From the NCBI GenBank assembly GCA_964646885.1, contig CAZYFM010000036.1, positions 1-26,526 of the forward strand: DNA of 26,526 nt, read 5' to 3'. Each line of letters begins with the position of its first letter. Position 1 is the first letter of the stretch. The translations under genes and the position numbers were made by a program. Under the pieces are notes generated by a model. That model did not search any database. It saw only the letters and a program-made list of their open reading frames with translations, and was not told the DNA's origin. Shown one piece after another: positions 1 through 7,488 of the stretch. This stretch comes from SZUA-430 sp964646885 (GTDB lineage Bacteria > Pseudomonadota > Alphaproteobacteria > Micropepsales > Micropepsaceae).

Positions 1-297
1 GCCATTGTCCGCCTTGATGATCTTGTAGGGGACCATGCCGACGTCCTTCTGGGTCATCGGATCATCGAACTTGCGACCGATCAGGCGCTTGATGGCGAAG
101 AACGTGTGCTCGGGGTTTGTGACGGCCTGGCGCTTCGCGGCCTGGCCGACCAGGCGCTCGCCGTCCTTCGTGAACGCGACGATCGACGGCGTCGTGCGCG
201 CGCCTTCCGAGTTCTCGATGACCTTCGGCTGGCCGCCATCCATGATGGCCACGCACGAATTGGTCGTTCCAAGGTCGATACCGATGACTTTAGACAT
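1..297 (-). CDS. dnaK: DnaK (Hsp70 chaperone), N-terminal part, cut by window edge
   Basis: This is the Hsp70 chaperone, which folds and disaggregates proteins in the cytoplasm by ATP-driven cycles with DnaJ and GrpE. Only the first 99 residues are in the window. They open with MSKVIGIDLGTTNSCVAIMD, the phosphate-1 loop of the Hsp70 ATPase domain, and continue with the conserved ENSEGARTTPS and AFTKDGERLVGQAAKRQ stretches. The ATG is preceded by a GAGG Shine-Dalgarno about ten bases upstream. Its cochaperone gene grpE lies nearby on the same strand, but the unrelated plus-strand gene 616-921 sits between them, so dnaK should be transcribed on its own. A good heat-shock promoter stands about 120 bases upstream. 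Identity is certain; dnaJ would be expected downstream, outside the window. Confidence 0.98.
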   Translation of the reverse strand, partial: MSKVIGIDLGTTNSCVAIMDGGQPKVIENSEGARTTPSIVAFTKDGERLVGQAAKRQAVTNPEHTFFAIKRLIGRKFDDPMTQKDVGMVPYKIIKADNG

Positions 298-421
298 GTT
301 GCAATACCTCATTGTTCGGCAAACGGTGCGGGCCTTGATGCAGGAAGCACCCGGACCGTTCCCAGGGAGTCAGGTTTCCAGGAATGGAATGTCCGCGATT
401 TCTCGCAGCTTTCATGGCCAC

Positions 422-450
422 ATATAGGGGGGCAGGTAGCCCCTCGCAAG
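422..450 (-). promoter_or_regulatory. Predicted RpoH (sigma-32) heat-shock promoter of dnaK
   Basis: Read on the minus strand there is CTTG (450-447), an 18-base spacer, then CCTATAT (428-422). This matches the alphaproteobacterial RpoH consensus CTTG-N17/18-CYTATNT exactly. Transcription would start near 415, giving a leader of about 118 bases before dnaK. The rest of the 318-base gap between dnaK and the gene at 616 shows no other clear element. The assignment rests on the motif and its position only. Confidence 0.72.
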
Positions 451-615
451 GCGCGGGGCGGCCCGGAATGTGCGAAATTTTGGCAGAAACCGGGTTCAAA
501 ACGGCACAGCCCCGGTCGCGAACCGCCCCGCCGCAACCTTGGTCACACATTCGCCACGAGGCCACGCCATAAAGGCGAACCGAGGCGCACACTGGGCTGG
601 AAGGGGTGCACTGGA

Positions 616-921
616 ATGTTGATCAAAAACATGGTCGAAAAGGCGGAAATCGCAGCCGGCGCATTTTTCGCGCTGTCAGCGCCTGCGAGGGCCGACGCCC
701 ACCCGCTTTCGATCGAAGGCAATGGCTGGGTCGCCATATTCATCCTCCTGTTTTTTGTCGCGGTGATCTACCTGCTGATCATCGGAAGCATGCAGGCCGA
801 GGAACGTGACGGCCGCCTGGGCAGATACAGCGGCGGTCATGATCATGGCTGGTTCGGCATGTCCGGGCGCAGCAATGACGATGACGACGGTCCCGACGGA
901 CCGGACGGCTCGAACAGCTAG
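616..921 (+). CDS. Small single-pass membrane protein of unknown function with acidic tail
   Basis: I do not recognise this 101-residue protein. The ATG at 616 is chosen because AAGGGG stands about ten bases upstream; an open frame runs further up to 106 but crosses the dnaK leader and start on the other strand. Residues 1-27 look like a possible signal sequence with an Ala-rich core and an APARADA cleavage-like end. Residues about 38-60 (WVAIFILLFFVAVIYLLII) form one clear membrane helix. The last 40 residues are rich in Gly, His and Asp (GGHDHGWFG, then DDDDGPDGPDG) and probably disordered. It lies on the plus strand between dnaK and grpE, both minus, and converges on grpE with only 13 bases between stops. 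A role linked to the heat-shock genes is possible but unsupported. Confidence 0.7.
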   Translation: MLIKNMVEKAEIAAGAFFALSAPARADAHPLSIEGNGWVAIFILLFFVAVIYLLIIGSMQAEERDGRLGRYSGGHDHGWFGMSGRSNDDDDGPDGPDGSNS

Positions 922-934
922 TCCCGACGTTCAA

Positions 935-1573
935 TCACGCTGAAGTATCGACGGAGCTTCCGGCAGGAGGCGCTGACTGCGACGGCGATGCCGATTCAGG
1001 CATCTGTGCAGCGATTGCGACCTTCGCCGCGCGCAGCAGTCGTTCCCCGATCATGTAGCCGTTCTCGGCAACGGCGATAACGGATCCGGGGGGCTGGTTC
1101 GGGATCGGAAGCTCGGCAATCGCCTCGTGCAGGTTCGGATTGAACTTCTGCCCGATGGCATTGATCTTCTTGATGGCGAAGCGCTCGAAGGTGGACATCA
1201 GCTGGCGTTGAGTCGCCTCGATGCCCTCCACGACCGACAGGGCTTCCGGAGAAAGGGCAGCCCGCGCTTCGGGCTTCATGGCGTCGAGGGCGCGCTCGAA
1301 ATTGTCGGCGACCGCAAGCAGGTCTCGTGCGAAGCGCGAAAAGGCAAACTGCGCGGCATCCTGCTTCTCGCGTTCTGCACGCTTGCGCAGGTTCTCGGTA
1401 TCGGCAACGGCGCGCAGGTACCTGTCCTTCAGTTCCGCAATCTCGCTGTGCAGCGCTGCAATCTGCGCAGCCTCACGGGCAATGTCGGCACCTGGATTGT
1501 CGGCTCCGGAAGCCGCTTCAGGCCTTTCGCCATCGGACGGATAATTCGGATCGTGGTTCGGATTGTTTGTCAT
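935..1573 (-). CDS. grpE: GrpE nucleotide-exchange factor
   Basis: GrpE releases ADP from DnaK and so drives its chaperone cycle in the cytoplasm. The 212-residue protein has the family's layout: an acidic, disordered N-terminus (about residues 1-35), a long coiled coil (IAALHSEIAELKDRYLRAVAD, then ENLRKRAEREKQDAA) and the C-terminal beta-rich head with the signature NPNLHEAIAELP and GYMIGERLLRAAKVAIA. Length is normal. The ATG lies 21 bases after the hrcA stop on the same strand, so hrcA-grpE is very likely one operon, as in many alphaproteobacteria. The C-terminal tail after AAQMPESA is a low-complexity Ser/Pro stretch of no known role. Confidence 0.96.
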   Translation of the reverse strand: MTNNPNHDPNYPSDGERPEAASGADNPGADIAREAAQIAALHSEIAELKDRYLRAVADTENLRKRAEREKQDAAQFAFSRFARDLLAVADNFERALDAMKPEARAALSPEALSVVEGIEATQRQLMSTFERFAIKKINAIGQKFNPNLHEAIAELPIPNQPPGSVIAVAENGYMIGERLLRAAKVAIAAQMPESASPSQSAPPAGSSVDTSA

Positions 1574-1594
1574 GTTTATGTATCCGTGGGTTCG

Positions 1595-2728
1595 TTATTT
1601 CTGCTGGCTGATGAGCCGGCTGATCACGCGGGCAGTGTAGTCGACCATGGGCACGATGCGCGCATAGTTGATGCGGGTCGGGCCAATCACGCCGATCACG
1701 CCAACGATTCGCTGGGTCTGGTCGGCATAGGGAGCGGCGATCACTGATGATCCCGAGAGTGAATAGAGATTGCTCTCGGAGCCAATGAAAATGCGGACGC
1801 CGTCGCCTTTCTTGGCAAGCTCAAGCATCTGGATCAGGTCGTTCTTGCGTTCGATGTCGTCGAAGAGGTGTCGGACACGCTCAAGCTCGCCCGTCGCCTT
1901 GACGTCCTCGAGAAGCTTGGACTGGCCACGCACGATCAGCGACGGATTGGAGATCGAGCCGGGCTGTCCGGCCCATTCCGCAAGCCCCGTGGAGACGAGG
2001 CGCGCGGCGATCTCGTCGAGCTCGGCGCGCTGCGCTGTGACCTCCGACAGGATCTCGGATCTGACTTCTTCCAGCGTCCGCCCACGCATGCGGGAGCTCA
2101 GGTAGTTGCCTGCTTCGACATAGGAGGAAGGCGGCACGCCGGTTGGCGTTTCGATGACCCGGTTCTCGACCGATCCATCCTCTCCAACCATGATGACAAG
2201 CGATCGTTGCGGGGCGAGGGGAACAAATTCGACATGCTTCAGCGCAGGATCGCGCTTGGGTGTCACCACAAGCCCGGCGCAATGACTGAGGCCCGACAGC
2301 ATGGTCGACGCCTGCGTGAGCACATCATCGATGTTGCGTCCGCTCGCGGCCAGCTGGGACTCGATCCCGCGGCGCTCGTCGGGGTTCAGGTTTCCGACTT
2401 CGAGCAGTCCGTCGACGAAGAAGCGAAGGCCGAGCTGCGTCGGGATGCGGCCGGCGCTGCTGTGCGGAGCATCCAGGAGGCCTGCGCGTTCTAGGTCGGA
2501 CATGACATTGCGGATCGACGCCGGTGACAGGGCGATCGTGCCGCGCTGCGACAGCGTCCGCGAACCGACAGGCTCACCGGTTTCGAGATAGGACTCGACG
2601 ATGTTCCGGAAAATGTCCTTCGATCGCTCGCTGAGTTCGGCGATATGGCTCACGGCCTGAAGGCCATTTTTCGGCGCAAGGATGTCGCTCATGGATGACG
2701 CGCTGGTGCTCGTGTCGAAAACTGCCAT
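1595..2728 (-). CDS. hrcA: HrcA heat-inducible transcription repressor
   Basis: HrcA represses chaperone operons by binding CIRCE elements and is itself folded by GroEL. The N-terminal winged helix is clear (LSERSKDIFRNIVESYLETG, then EPVGSRTLSQRG and LSPASIRNVMSDLERAGLL), followed by PHSSAGRIPTQLGLRFFVDG and the C-terminal GAF-like domain ending in GVIGVIGPTRINYARIVPMVDYTARVISRLI. The frame is open to a TTG at 2773, but that codon lies upstream of the predicted transcription start, so I choose the ATG at 2728 (377 residues); ATG 2692 is also possible. It is divergent from rph, a standard alphaproteobacterial arrangement. No CIRCE element is visible in this window, so its targets (normally groESL) lie elsewhere. 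Confidence 0.95.
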   Translation of the reverse strand: MAVFDTSTSASSMSDILAPKNGLQAVSHIAELSERSKDIFRNIVESYLETGEPVGSRTLSQRGTIALSPASIRNVMSDLERAGLLDAPHSSAGRIPTQLGLRFFVDGLLEVGNLNPDERRGIESQLAASGRNIDDVLTQASTMLSGLSHCAGLVVTPKRDPALKHVEFVPLAPQRSLVIMVGEDGSVENRVIETPTGVPPSSYVEAGNYLSSRMRGRTLEEVRSEILSEVTAQRAELDEIAARLVSTGLAEWAGQPGSISNPSLIVRGQSKLLEDVKATGELERVRHLFDDIERKNDLIQMLELAKKGDGVRIFIGSESNLYSLSGSSVIAAPYADQTQRIVGVIGVIGPTRINYARIVPMVDYTARVISRLISQQK

Positions 2729-2752
2729 TGCATCAAGGGGATGCGAGAGGCT

Positions 2753-2781
2753 AGGTAGCGCCTGAGCCCCCAAACTTCAAG
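2753..2781 (-). promoter_or_regulatory. Possible RpoH-type promoter of hrcA-grpE
   Basis: On the minus strand CTTGAA begins at 2781, followed after CTTG by an 18-base spacer and GCTACCT (2759-2753), a five-of-seven match to CYTATNT. Spacing equals that of the dnaK promoter. The start point would be near 2746, about 18 bases before the hrcA ATG at 2728. The -35 element lies next to the rph ribosome site, so rph must be driven from a promoter inside the hrcA 5' region. The -10 match is weak, so this is tentative. Confidence 0.42.
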
Positions 2782-2794
2782 ACAAGGATAGCCC

Positions 2795-3511
2795 ATGCGC
2801 CCGTCAGGCCGCCGTTTTGACCAACTGCGCGAAATCTCGCTGGAACCGGGCGTTTCGGCCCATGCGGAGGGGTCCTGTCTGGTTAAGTTCGGGCGCACGC
2901 ATGTGTTGTGCACCGCCAGCCTCGAAATGGGTGTACCGCCCTTTCTGAAGGGGTCCGGCAAGGGCTGGGTCACGGCCGAATACGGGATGCTGCCTCGTTC
3001 AACCGGGGAGCGCATGCGCAGGGAAGCCGCCGCCGGAAAGCAGTCCGGCCGGACGCTGGAGATTCAGCGGCTGATCGGCCGCGCATTGAGGGCGGTCACC
3101 GATCTGGGCGTCATGGGCGAACGCCAGATTGTGCTCGACTGCGACGTCATCCAGGCGGATGGCGGCACGCGAACGGCTGCCATCACGGGCGCGTTCGTCG
3201 CGCTTCACAAGTGCTTCCAGCTCATGAAACGGGACCAGCTGATCAAGTCCATCCCGCTGAAGGACCACGTGGCAGCGATTTCCTGCGGGGTCCACAACGG
3301 CAATTGCGTGCTGGACCTCGACTACGAGGAAGACTCAAGCGCAGGAACCGACGCGAACTTTGTAATGACCGGAAAGGGTCACATCGTCGAAGTCCAGGGC
3401 ACCGCCGAAGGCGAGCCATTCACGGAAGAGACTTTCTCCCAGCTGATGTCGCTGGCGAAGGATGGCATCCTCAAGCTCGTTGACCTTCAGAAGCAGGCGA
3501 TTGCGCGCTAG
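2795..3511 (+). CDS. rph: Ribonuclease PH
   Basis: RNase PH trims the 3' ends of tRNA precursors by phosphate-dependent exonuclease action in the cytoplasm. The 238-residue protein is full length and begins with the family signature MRPSGRRFDQLREISLEPGV. It carries GWVTAEYGMLPRSTGERMRRE with the conserved substrate and phosphate-binding arginines, GRTLEIQRLIGRALRAV, and the VLDCDVIQADGGTRTAAITGA core. The ATG has an AAGGAT ribosome site five to six bases upstream. It is divergent from hrcA and only two bases before rdgB, so rph-rdgB-hemW is read as one operon. Confidence 0.97.
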   Translation: MRPSGRRFDQLREISLEPGVSAHAEGSCLVKFGRTHVLCTASLEMGVPPFLKGSGKGWVTAEYGMLPRSTGERMRREAAAGKQSGRTLEIQRLIGRALRAVTDLGVMGERQIVLDCDVIQADGGTRTAAITGAFVALHKCFQLMKRDQLIKSIPLKDHVAAISCGVHNGNCVLDLDYEEDSSAGTDANFVMTGKGHIVEVQGTAEGEPFTEETFSQLMSLAKDGILKLVDLQKQAIAR

Positions 3512-3513
3512 TC

Positions 3514-4116
3514 ATGGCACGAAGGCTTTCAGGTTCCAGGCTGGTGGTTGCCAGCCACAATGCGGGAAAGGTCAGGGAGATCTCCGACCTCATCCGTCCG
3601 TGGAAGCTTGAGGCCGTTTCTGCAGGCGAACTGCAATTGCCGGAGCCCGAGGAAACGGAAACCACTTTCGTCGGAAACGCGCTGCTGAAGGCACGGGCTG
3701 CGGCACGGGGTTCAGGCCTGCCGGCCCTCGCGGATGACTCGGGCCTCTGCGTGGAAGCGCTGGGCGGAGACCCCGGCGTCTATTCCGCGAGGTGGGCGGG
3801 ACCCGACAAGGATTTTGCGAAGGCAATGGCGGACGTGCACGCGCGCATGCGGGCCTCTGGCAATCCATCCACGGCGGCATGGTTCATCTGCGTTCTGGCA
3901 CTGGCCTGGCCAGATGGCGATGAAGTGGCGTTCGAGGGACGCGTCGACGGAAACATTGTCTGGCCGCCTCGCGGGGCGCGCGGCTTCGGCTACGATCCGC
4001 TCTTCGTACCAACCGGATACACCCAGACTTTTGGCGAAATGGAACCGGATCAGAAGCACGCGATGTCCCATCGCGCACGCGCATTCGCTCAGTTCGTAGA
4101 GGCCTGCCTTGGGTGA
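3514..4116 (+). CDS. rdgB: RdgB/HAM1 non-canonical purine NTP pyrophosphatase
   Basis: This enzyme hydrolyses ITP, dITP and XTP to monophosphates and so keeps deaminated purines out of DNA and RNA. The 200-residue protein has the N-terminal LVVASHNAGKVREISDLI nucleotide loop, TTFVGNALLKARAAA, the metal-binding LADDSGLCVEALGGDPGVYSARWAG motif, and the C-terminal GFGYDPLFVPTGY and FGEM...KHAMSHRARA signatures. The start is two bases after the rph stop with little ribosome site of its own, which suggests coupling to rph. Its end overlaps the hemW start by eight bases. Confidence 0.97.
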   Translation: MARRLSGSRLVVASHNAGKVREISDLIRPWKLEAVSAGELQLPEPEETETTFVGNALLKARAAARGSGLPALADDSGLCVEALGGDPGVYSARWAGPDKDFAKAMADVHARMRASGNPSTAAWFICVLALAWPDGDEVAFEGRVDGNIVWPPRGARGFGYDPLFVPTGYTQTFGEMEPDQKHAMSHRARAFAQFVEACLG

Positions 4117-5263
4117 GAGTGCCAAGCCCGGCTTCGGCCTTTACGTGCATTGGCCATTCTGCCTGTCCAAATGCCCGTATTGCGATTTCAACAGCCATGT
4201 GCGGGAAGGCGTCGACAGTCGGGCCTATGGATCGGCACTCGTCCGCGAGCTCACCTGCATCGCCTCGCGCCTGGACAGGCGAACACCGCTCGATTCGATA
4301 TTCTTCGGCGGCGGAACGCCATCGCTGATGCCGGGAGACTCGGTGCGCGCAGTCATCGACGCCGCCCGGAACCTGTTCGGATTTTCGCCGTCAATCGAGA
4401 TCACGCTCGAAGCCAATCCGACAAGCGCTGAAGCCGGTCGGTTTCGGGAGTACCGTGAGGCGGGCGTGAACCGGGTATCACTCGGCGTCCAGGCCCTCAA
4501 CGACAATGACCTGCGCAGTCTCGGTCGGTTGCATTCGGTCGCCGAAGCGATGCGCGCCGTGGAATTGGCGCGAGGCGAGTTTGACCGCGTCTCGTTTGAC
4601 CTCATCTACGCCCGGCCGGGGCAGACGCTTGATGCCTGGAAGGACGAACTCGAGCGGGCGCTGGCAGTAGGCTGCACGCATTACTCGATGTACCAGCTCA
4701 CCTACGAGGAGGGAACGCCGTTTCACGCCGCCCTGAAGCGCGGCCTGATGAAGGAGCTTGATCCCGACCTGTCGTCTTCAATGTACGAATACACGCAGGA
4801 GCGCATGGAGGCGGCGGGCATGCCGGCCTACGAGATTTCCAATCATGCGAAGCCCGGCGATGAGTCGAGGCACAACCTCGTTTACTGGCGCTATGGCGAC
4901 TATGTGGGGATTGGACCGGGAGCGCATGGAAGGGTGGAACTCGGCGGCGAGCGGCTGGCCACGGAAACCGAGCGAATGCCCGAGCGCTGGCTGTCACGCG
5001 TGGCAGCGGAAGGTCATGGCATGACGGGCATGGAACCTGTCGCGCGCGACGAACAGTTCTCTGAAGCATTGCTCATGGGACTGAGGCTGCGCGAGGGCGT
5101 GGATCTTTCAGGCTTGCAGTCGCGCTTCGGAAAGTCGCTTCACGCGGACAGGGTCGATGCCTTGGTGAGGCAGGGCCTCTTGCGCATTGTTGGCAGCCGC
5201 CTCTCCACGACGGCCTCAGGGCGCCTCGTCCTGAATGCAATCCTGAAAGCGCTTCTGGTCTGA
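4109..5263 (+). CDS. hemW: HemW, radical-SAM heme chaperone (HemN-like)
   Basis: HemW belongs to the radical SAM family once called oxygen-independent coproporphyrinogen oxidase, but is now known as a heme-binding chaperone for respiratory proteins. The 384-residue protein has Cys18, Cys22 and Cys25 in CLSKCPYCDF, which would hold the 4Fe-4S cluster; the following Phe in place of the fourth Cys of HemN favours HemW. FFGGGTPSLM, the ITLEANP strand and GVNRVSLGVQALND follow, and a HemN C-terminal domain ends the protein. No ATG is in frame before the cluster; the start is a TTG at 4109 with AGAGG six bases upstream, overlapping rdgB by eight bases. Identity is strong, though HemN-type activity cannot be wholly excluded by sequence. 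Confidence 0.94.
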   Translation: MGESAKPGFGLYVHWPFCLSKCPYCDFNSHVREGVDSRAYGSALVRELTCIASRLDRRTPLDSIFFGGGTPSLMPGDSVRAVIDAARNLFGFSPSIEITLEANPTSAEAGRFREYREAGVNRVSLGVQALNDNDLRSLGRLHSVAEAMRAVELARGEFDRVSFDLIYARPGQTLDAWKDELERALAVGCTHYSMYQLTYEEGTPFHAALKRGLMKELDPDLSSSMYEYTQERMEAAGMPAYEISNHAKPGDESRHNLVYWRYGDYVGIGPGAHGRVELGGERLATETERMPERWLSRVAAEGHGMTGMEPVARDEQFSEALLMGLRLREGVDLSGLQSRFGKSLHADRVDALVRQGLLRIVGSRLSTTASGRLVLNAILKALLV

Positions 5264-5289
5264 TCGGGACCTCTTGCCCGACGGACAGG

Positions 5290-6546
5290 TCAGAACCCGG
5301 GCGACTGGAACGTATTGGCGGCCGGACTGACGACGGACGGCTGGCCCGCCTGCGTGATTTCGTACACGGCCAGGCCGCGTTCGGTCATGCCGTCGGAGCG
5401 GAACCGGAAAATGCCGTCAATGCCGGCAAATCCGTTCGGATCGGCAATCGTGGAACGGGTGTAGCGCTGCCCCGGGCGTCCGCTCGACAGGGTGGCCGAG
5501 AGCGCGATTGCATCATAGGCGAGCGACGCAATCTTCGGCGGTTTCGAGCCATAAAGCTGCTGGTAGCGCGTGATGAAGTTCGAGCGCTGTTCCTGCGGAG
5601 GAAGCGCGTACCAGCCTCCGGCCAGCGAAACTTCGCGCGACGTGGCGGGCTCATCCCAGAGACCCGTGCCGAGGAACTTCACCTTGCGGGAGTCCACGCC
5701 ATTCACCGTCAGGATCGGGCCGAGGCTGCGCAGCATCACGCCGCCTTCGGGCAGGAAAATCGTGTCGAACCCGAGCTTGGCGACAGCCTTCACGGCCGGT
5801 TCAAGCGCCTGGGCATTCGGCTCATAGGTCTGTACCGACAGGACTTCGCGGCCCATCTGCATCACCGAATTCCGGAAGGCTTCCTCCACGCGCTGCCCGT
5901 AAGGGGTGGATGGCACGAGCGCCACGAACTTGTTGCGCCCCTGTGAGGCAGCGTAGCTGACGACGCGGCTGACTTCCTGTTCCGGAAGGAAGCTGAGCAG
6001 GAACACGCCATCACCGGCGACCGTGCGATCCGTCGAGAACGCAATGATGGGAACATTGCGCGCCCGCGCGACCGGAGCCACGGCGCGAACGTCATTGGCA
6101 AGCAGGGGACCAAGGATGAGTTCGGCGCCCTTGTCGATCACGGCATTGGCCGCAGCCGTCGCGCTCTCCGACGTGGTGCCGGTATCCTGCGGTATCAGAA
6201 CCATGGACTTGGCGCCCATGTCGAACATCGCCATTTGGGCGGCATCAAGGAGCGACTGCGCAACCGCGCGCGTGTTCTTGTCGGGGTGAGAGAACGGGAG
6301 CAGCATGGCGATCCGCACCTGGCCAGCAACGGGGACAGGAGGCGCGGTGTTTGGCGTCGAAGGCTGTGTGGTGACGACTGTCGTCGGCTTGGGCGCCTTG
6401 ACGCCGGGCTTCGCATCATCTCCAAACAGCGAGACTGTTTCACAACCGCTCAGAAACAGGCCCGTGACAACCAGCAGCAAGACGGTCCAGACTGTACGGG
6501 CGGCGCGCGACGGAACGCGGGCGATCAACGAAGATGTCACAGACAT
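5290..6546 (-). CDS. LpoA-like penicillin-binding protein activator, lipoprotein
   Basis: Outer-membrane LpoA lipoproteins activate the peptidoglycan synthase PBP1A in gammaproteobacteria; alphaproteobacterial relatives carry only the periplasmic-binding type 1 domain. This 418-residue protein starts with a basic N-terminus and a hydrophobic segment ending in the lipobox LSGC, with Cys35 as the lipidation site. A Pro/Thr-rich linker (about residues 45-75) leads to a substrate-binding fold: VRIAMLLPFSHPDKNTRAVA, IDKGAELILGPLLANDVRAVAPVARARNVPIIAFS and FVALVPSTPYGQRVEEAF. The frame continues upstream to 6789, but the ATG at 6546, with AAGGGA just before it, gives the proper signal peptide. It converges on hemW (26 bases between) and diverges from rsmI with 24 bases. 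The partner synthase and true ligand are inferred from family only. Confidence 0.85.
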   Translation of the reverse strand: MSVTSSLIARVPSRAARTVWTVLLLVVTGLFLSGCETVSLFGDDAKPGVKAPKPTTVVTTQPSTPNTAPPVPVAGQVRIAMLLPFSHPDKNTRAVAQSLLDAAQMAMFDMGAKSMVLIPQDTGTTSESATAAANAVIDKGAELILGPLLANDVRAVAPVARARNVPIIAFSTDRTVAGDGVFLLSFLPEQEVSRVVSYAASQGRNKFVALVPSTPYGQRVEEAFRNSVMQMGREVLSVQTYEPNAQALEPAVKAVAKLGFDTIFLPEGGVMLRSLGPILTVNGVDSRKVKFLGTGLWDEPATSREVSLAGGWYALPPQEQRSNFITRYQQLYGSKPPKIASLAYDAIALSATLSSGRPGQRYTRSTIADPNGFAGIDGIFRFRSDGMTERGLAVYEITQAGQPSVVSPAANTFQSPGF

Positions 6547-6570
6547 GAATCCCTTTTGCGGCAGCACGGT

Positions 6571-7488
6571 ATGAGTGAAGGCCCCAAGATTAGCCCCCAG
6601 CACGGCCGAAGTAAATCCGGCGGGGCCCTTGCGCCCGGCCTCTACCTGGTCGCGACCCCGATCGGAAATGCACGTGACATTACCCTGCGTGCTTTGGACA
6701 TTCTGGCGTCCGCGGACCGTCTTTATGCGGAAGATACGCGCGTAACGGCGCGCCTTCTCGTCATGCATGCAATCAGCAGGCCATTGCACTCATACCGCGA
6801 GCACAATGCCAGGACGGTGGATGACCGAGTTCTGGAAGAGTTGCGGCAGGGCCTGAGCGTCGCACTCGTCAGCGATGCGGGCTCTCCGCTGATCTCCGAC
6901 CCGGGTGAGTCGCTGGTCAAGACGGTGTCCGAAGCGGGCTATCCTGTGTTTCCCGTGCCGGGGGCATCGGCCGCCATCGCAGCACTCACGGCATCCGCAT
7001 TGCCTGCGGACAGGTTCTTCTTCGCGGGGTTTTTGCCTTCGAGGTCGAACGAAAGACGCAGGGCCATCCGCGAGCTCGAAAGCGTGCCGGCGACGATGAT
7101 CTTCTACGAAGCACCTTCAAGGCTCGTGGAATGCCTGAAGGACCTGAGGGCCATTCTTGGTAACAGGAATGCATGCGTCGCACGCGAGCTGACAAAGCTT
7201 CATGAGGACATAAGGCGCTGCCCACTTGATGCCTTAATTGGACAGTACGAGGCCGGCGGCGAGGTGATGGGAGAGATAGTTGTGCTTGTATCTCCGCCAT
7301 CGGCATCGCCCGACGCAGGAACGGGCGTCGTGACGGAGGATCTGCTCGACGCGAGGCTCGCCGAAGCGATGCGCGATCACCCGCTTAAGGACGCAGCATC
7401 CATTGTTGCTGCCGCCTTGGGACTTCCGCGCCGCACCGTCTACGCAAGGGCACTGGTACTGAAGCAGAAAGATGGGAATTCAGCGTGA
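6571..7488 (+). CDS. rsmI: RsmI, 16S rRNA (cytidine-1402 2'-O) methyltransferase
   Basis: RsmI adds the 2'-O-methyl group to C1402 in the decoding centre of 16S rRNA, using SAM. The 305-residue protein has the tetrapyrrole-methylase fold: PGLYLVATPIGNARDITLRAL, then ADRLYAEDTRVTARLL, YREHNA, LVSDAGSPLISDPGESLV, PVPGASAAIAALTASALP and FFAGFLPSRSNERRRAI. The start ATG at 6571 is the only sensible one before the conserved core; it has no good ribosome site. The gene diverges from the LpoA-like gene across 24 bases and overlaps yraN by 17 bases, so rsmI-yraN-dolP is one transcription unit. Confidence 0.97.
   Translation: MSEGPKISPQHGRSKSGGALAPGLYLVATPIGNARDITLRALDILASADRLYAEDTRVTARLLVMHAISRPLHSYREHNARTVDDRVLEELRQGLSVALVSDAGSPLISDPGESLVKTVSEAGYPVFPVPGASAAIAALTASALPADRFFFAGFLPSRSNERRRAIRELESVPATMIFYEAPSRLVECLKDLRAILGNRNACVARELTKLHEDIRRCPLDALIGQYEAGGEVMGEIVVLVSPPSASPDAGTGVVTEDLLDARLAEAMRDHPLKDAASIVAAALGLPRRTVYARALVLKQKDGNSA

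Noticed and set aside
106..615. Upstream extension of the gene at 616 to position 106
   Set aside because: It would run antisense through the dnaK start and its promoter; the ATG at 616 has its own ribosome site and proper N-terminus.
298..2800. CIRCE element for HrcA
   Set aside because: No TTAGCACTC-N9-GAGTGCTAA or near match was seen upstream of dnaK or hrcA.
5264..5289. Terminator between hemW and the LpoA-like gene
   Set aside because: Only a five-base stem with a 14-base loop and no T run on either strand.
6547..6789. N-terminal extension of the LpoA-like gene
   Set aside because: It would lie antisense over the rsmI start and remove the signal peptide from the N-terminus.
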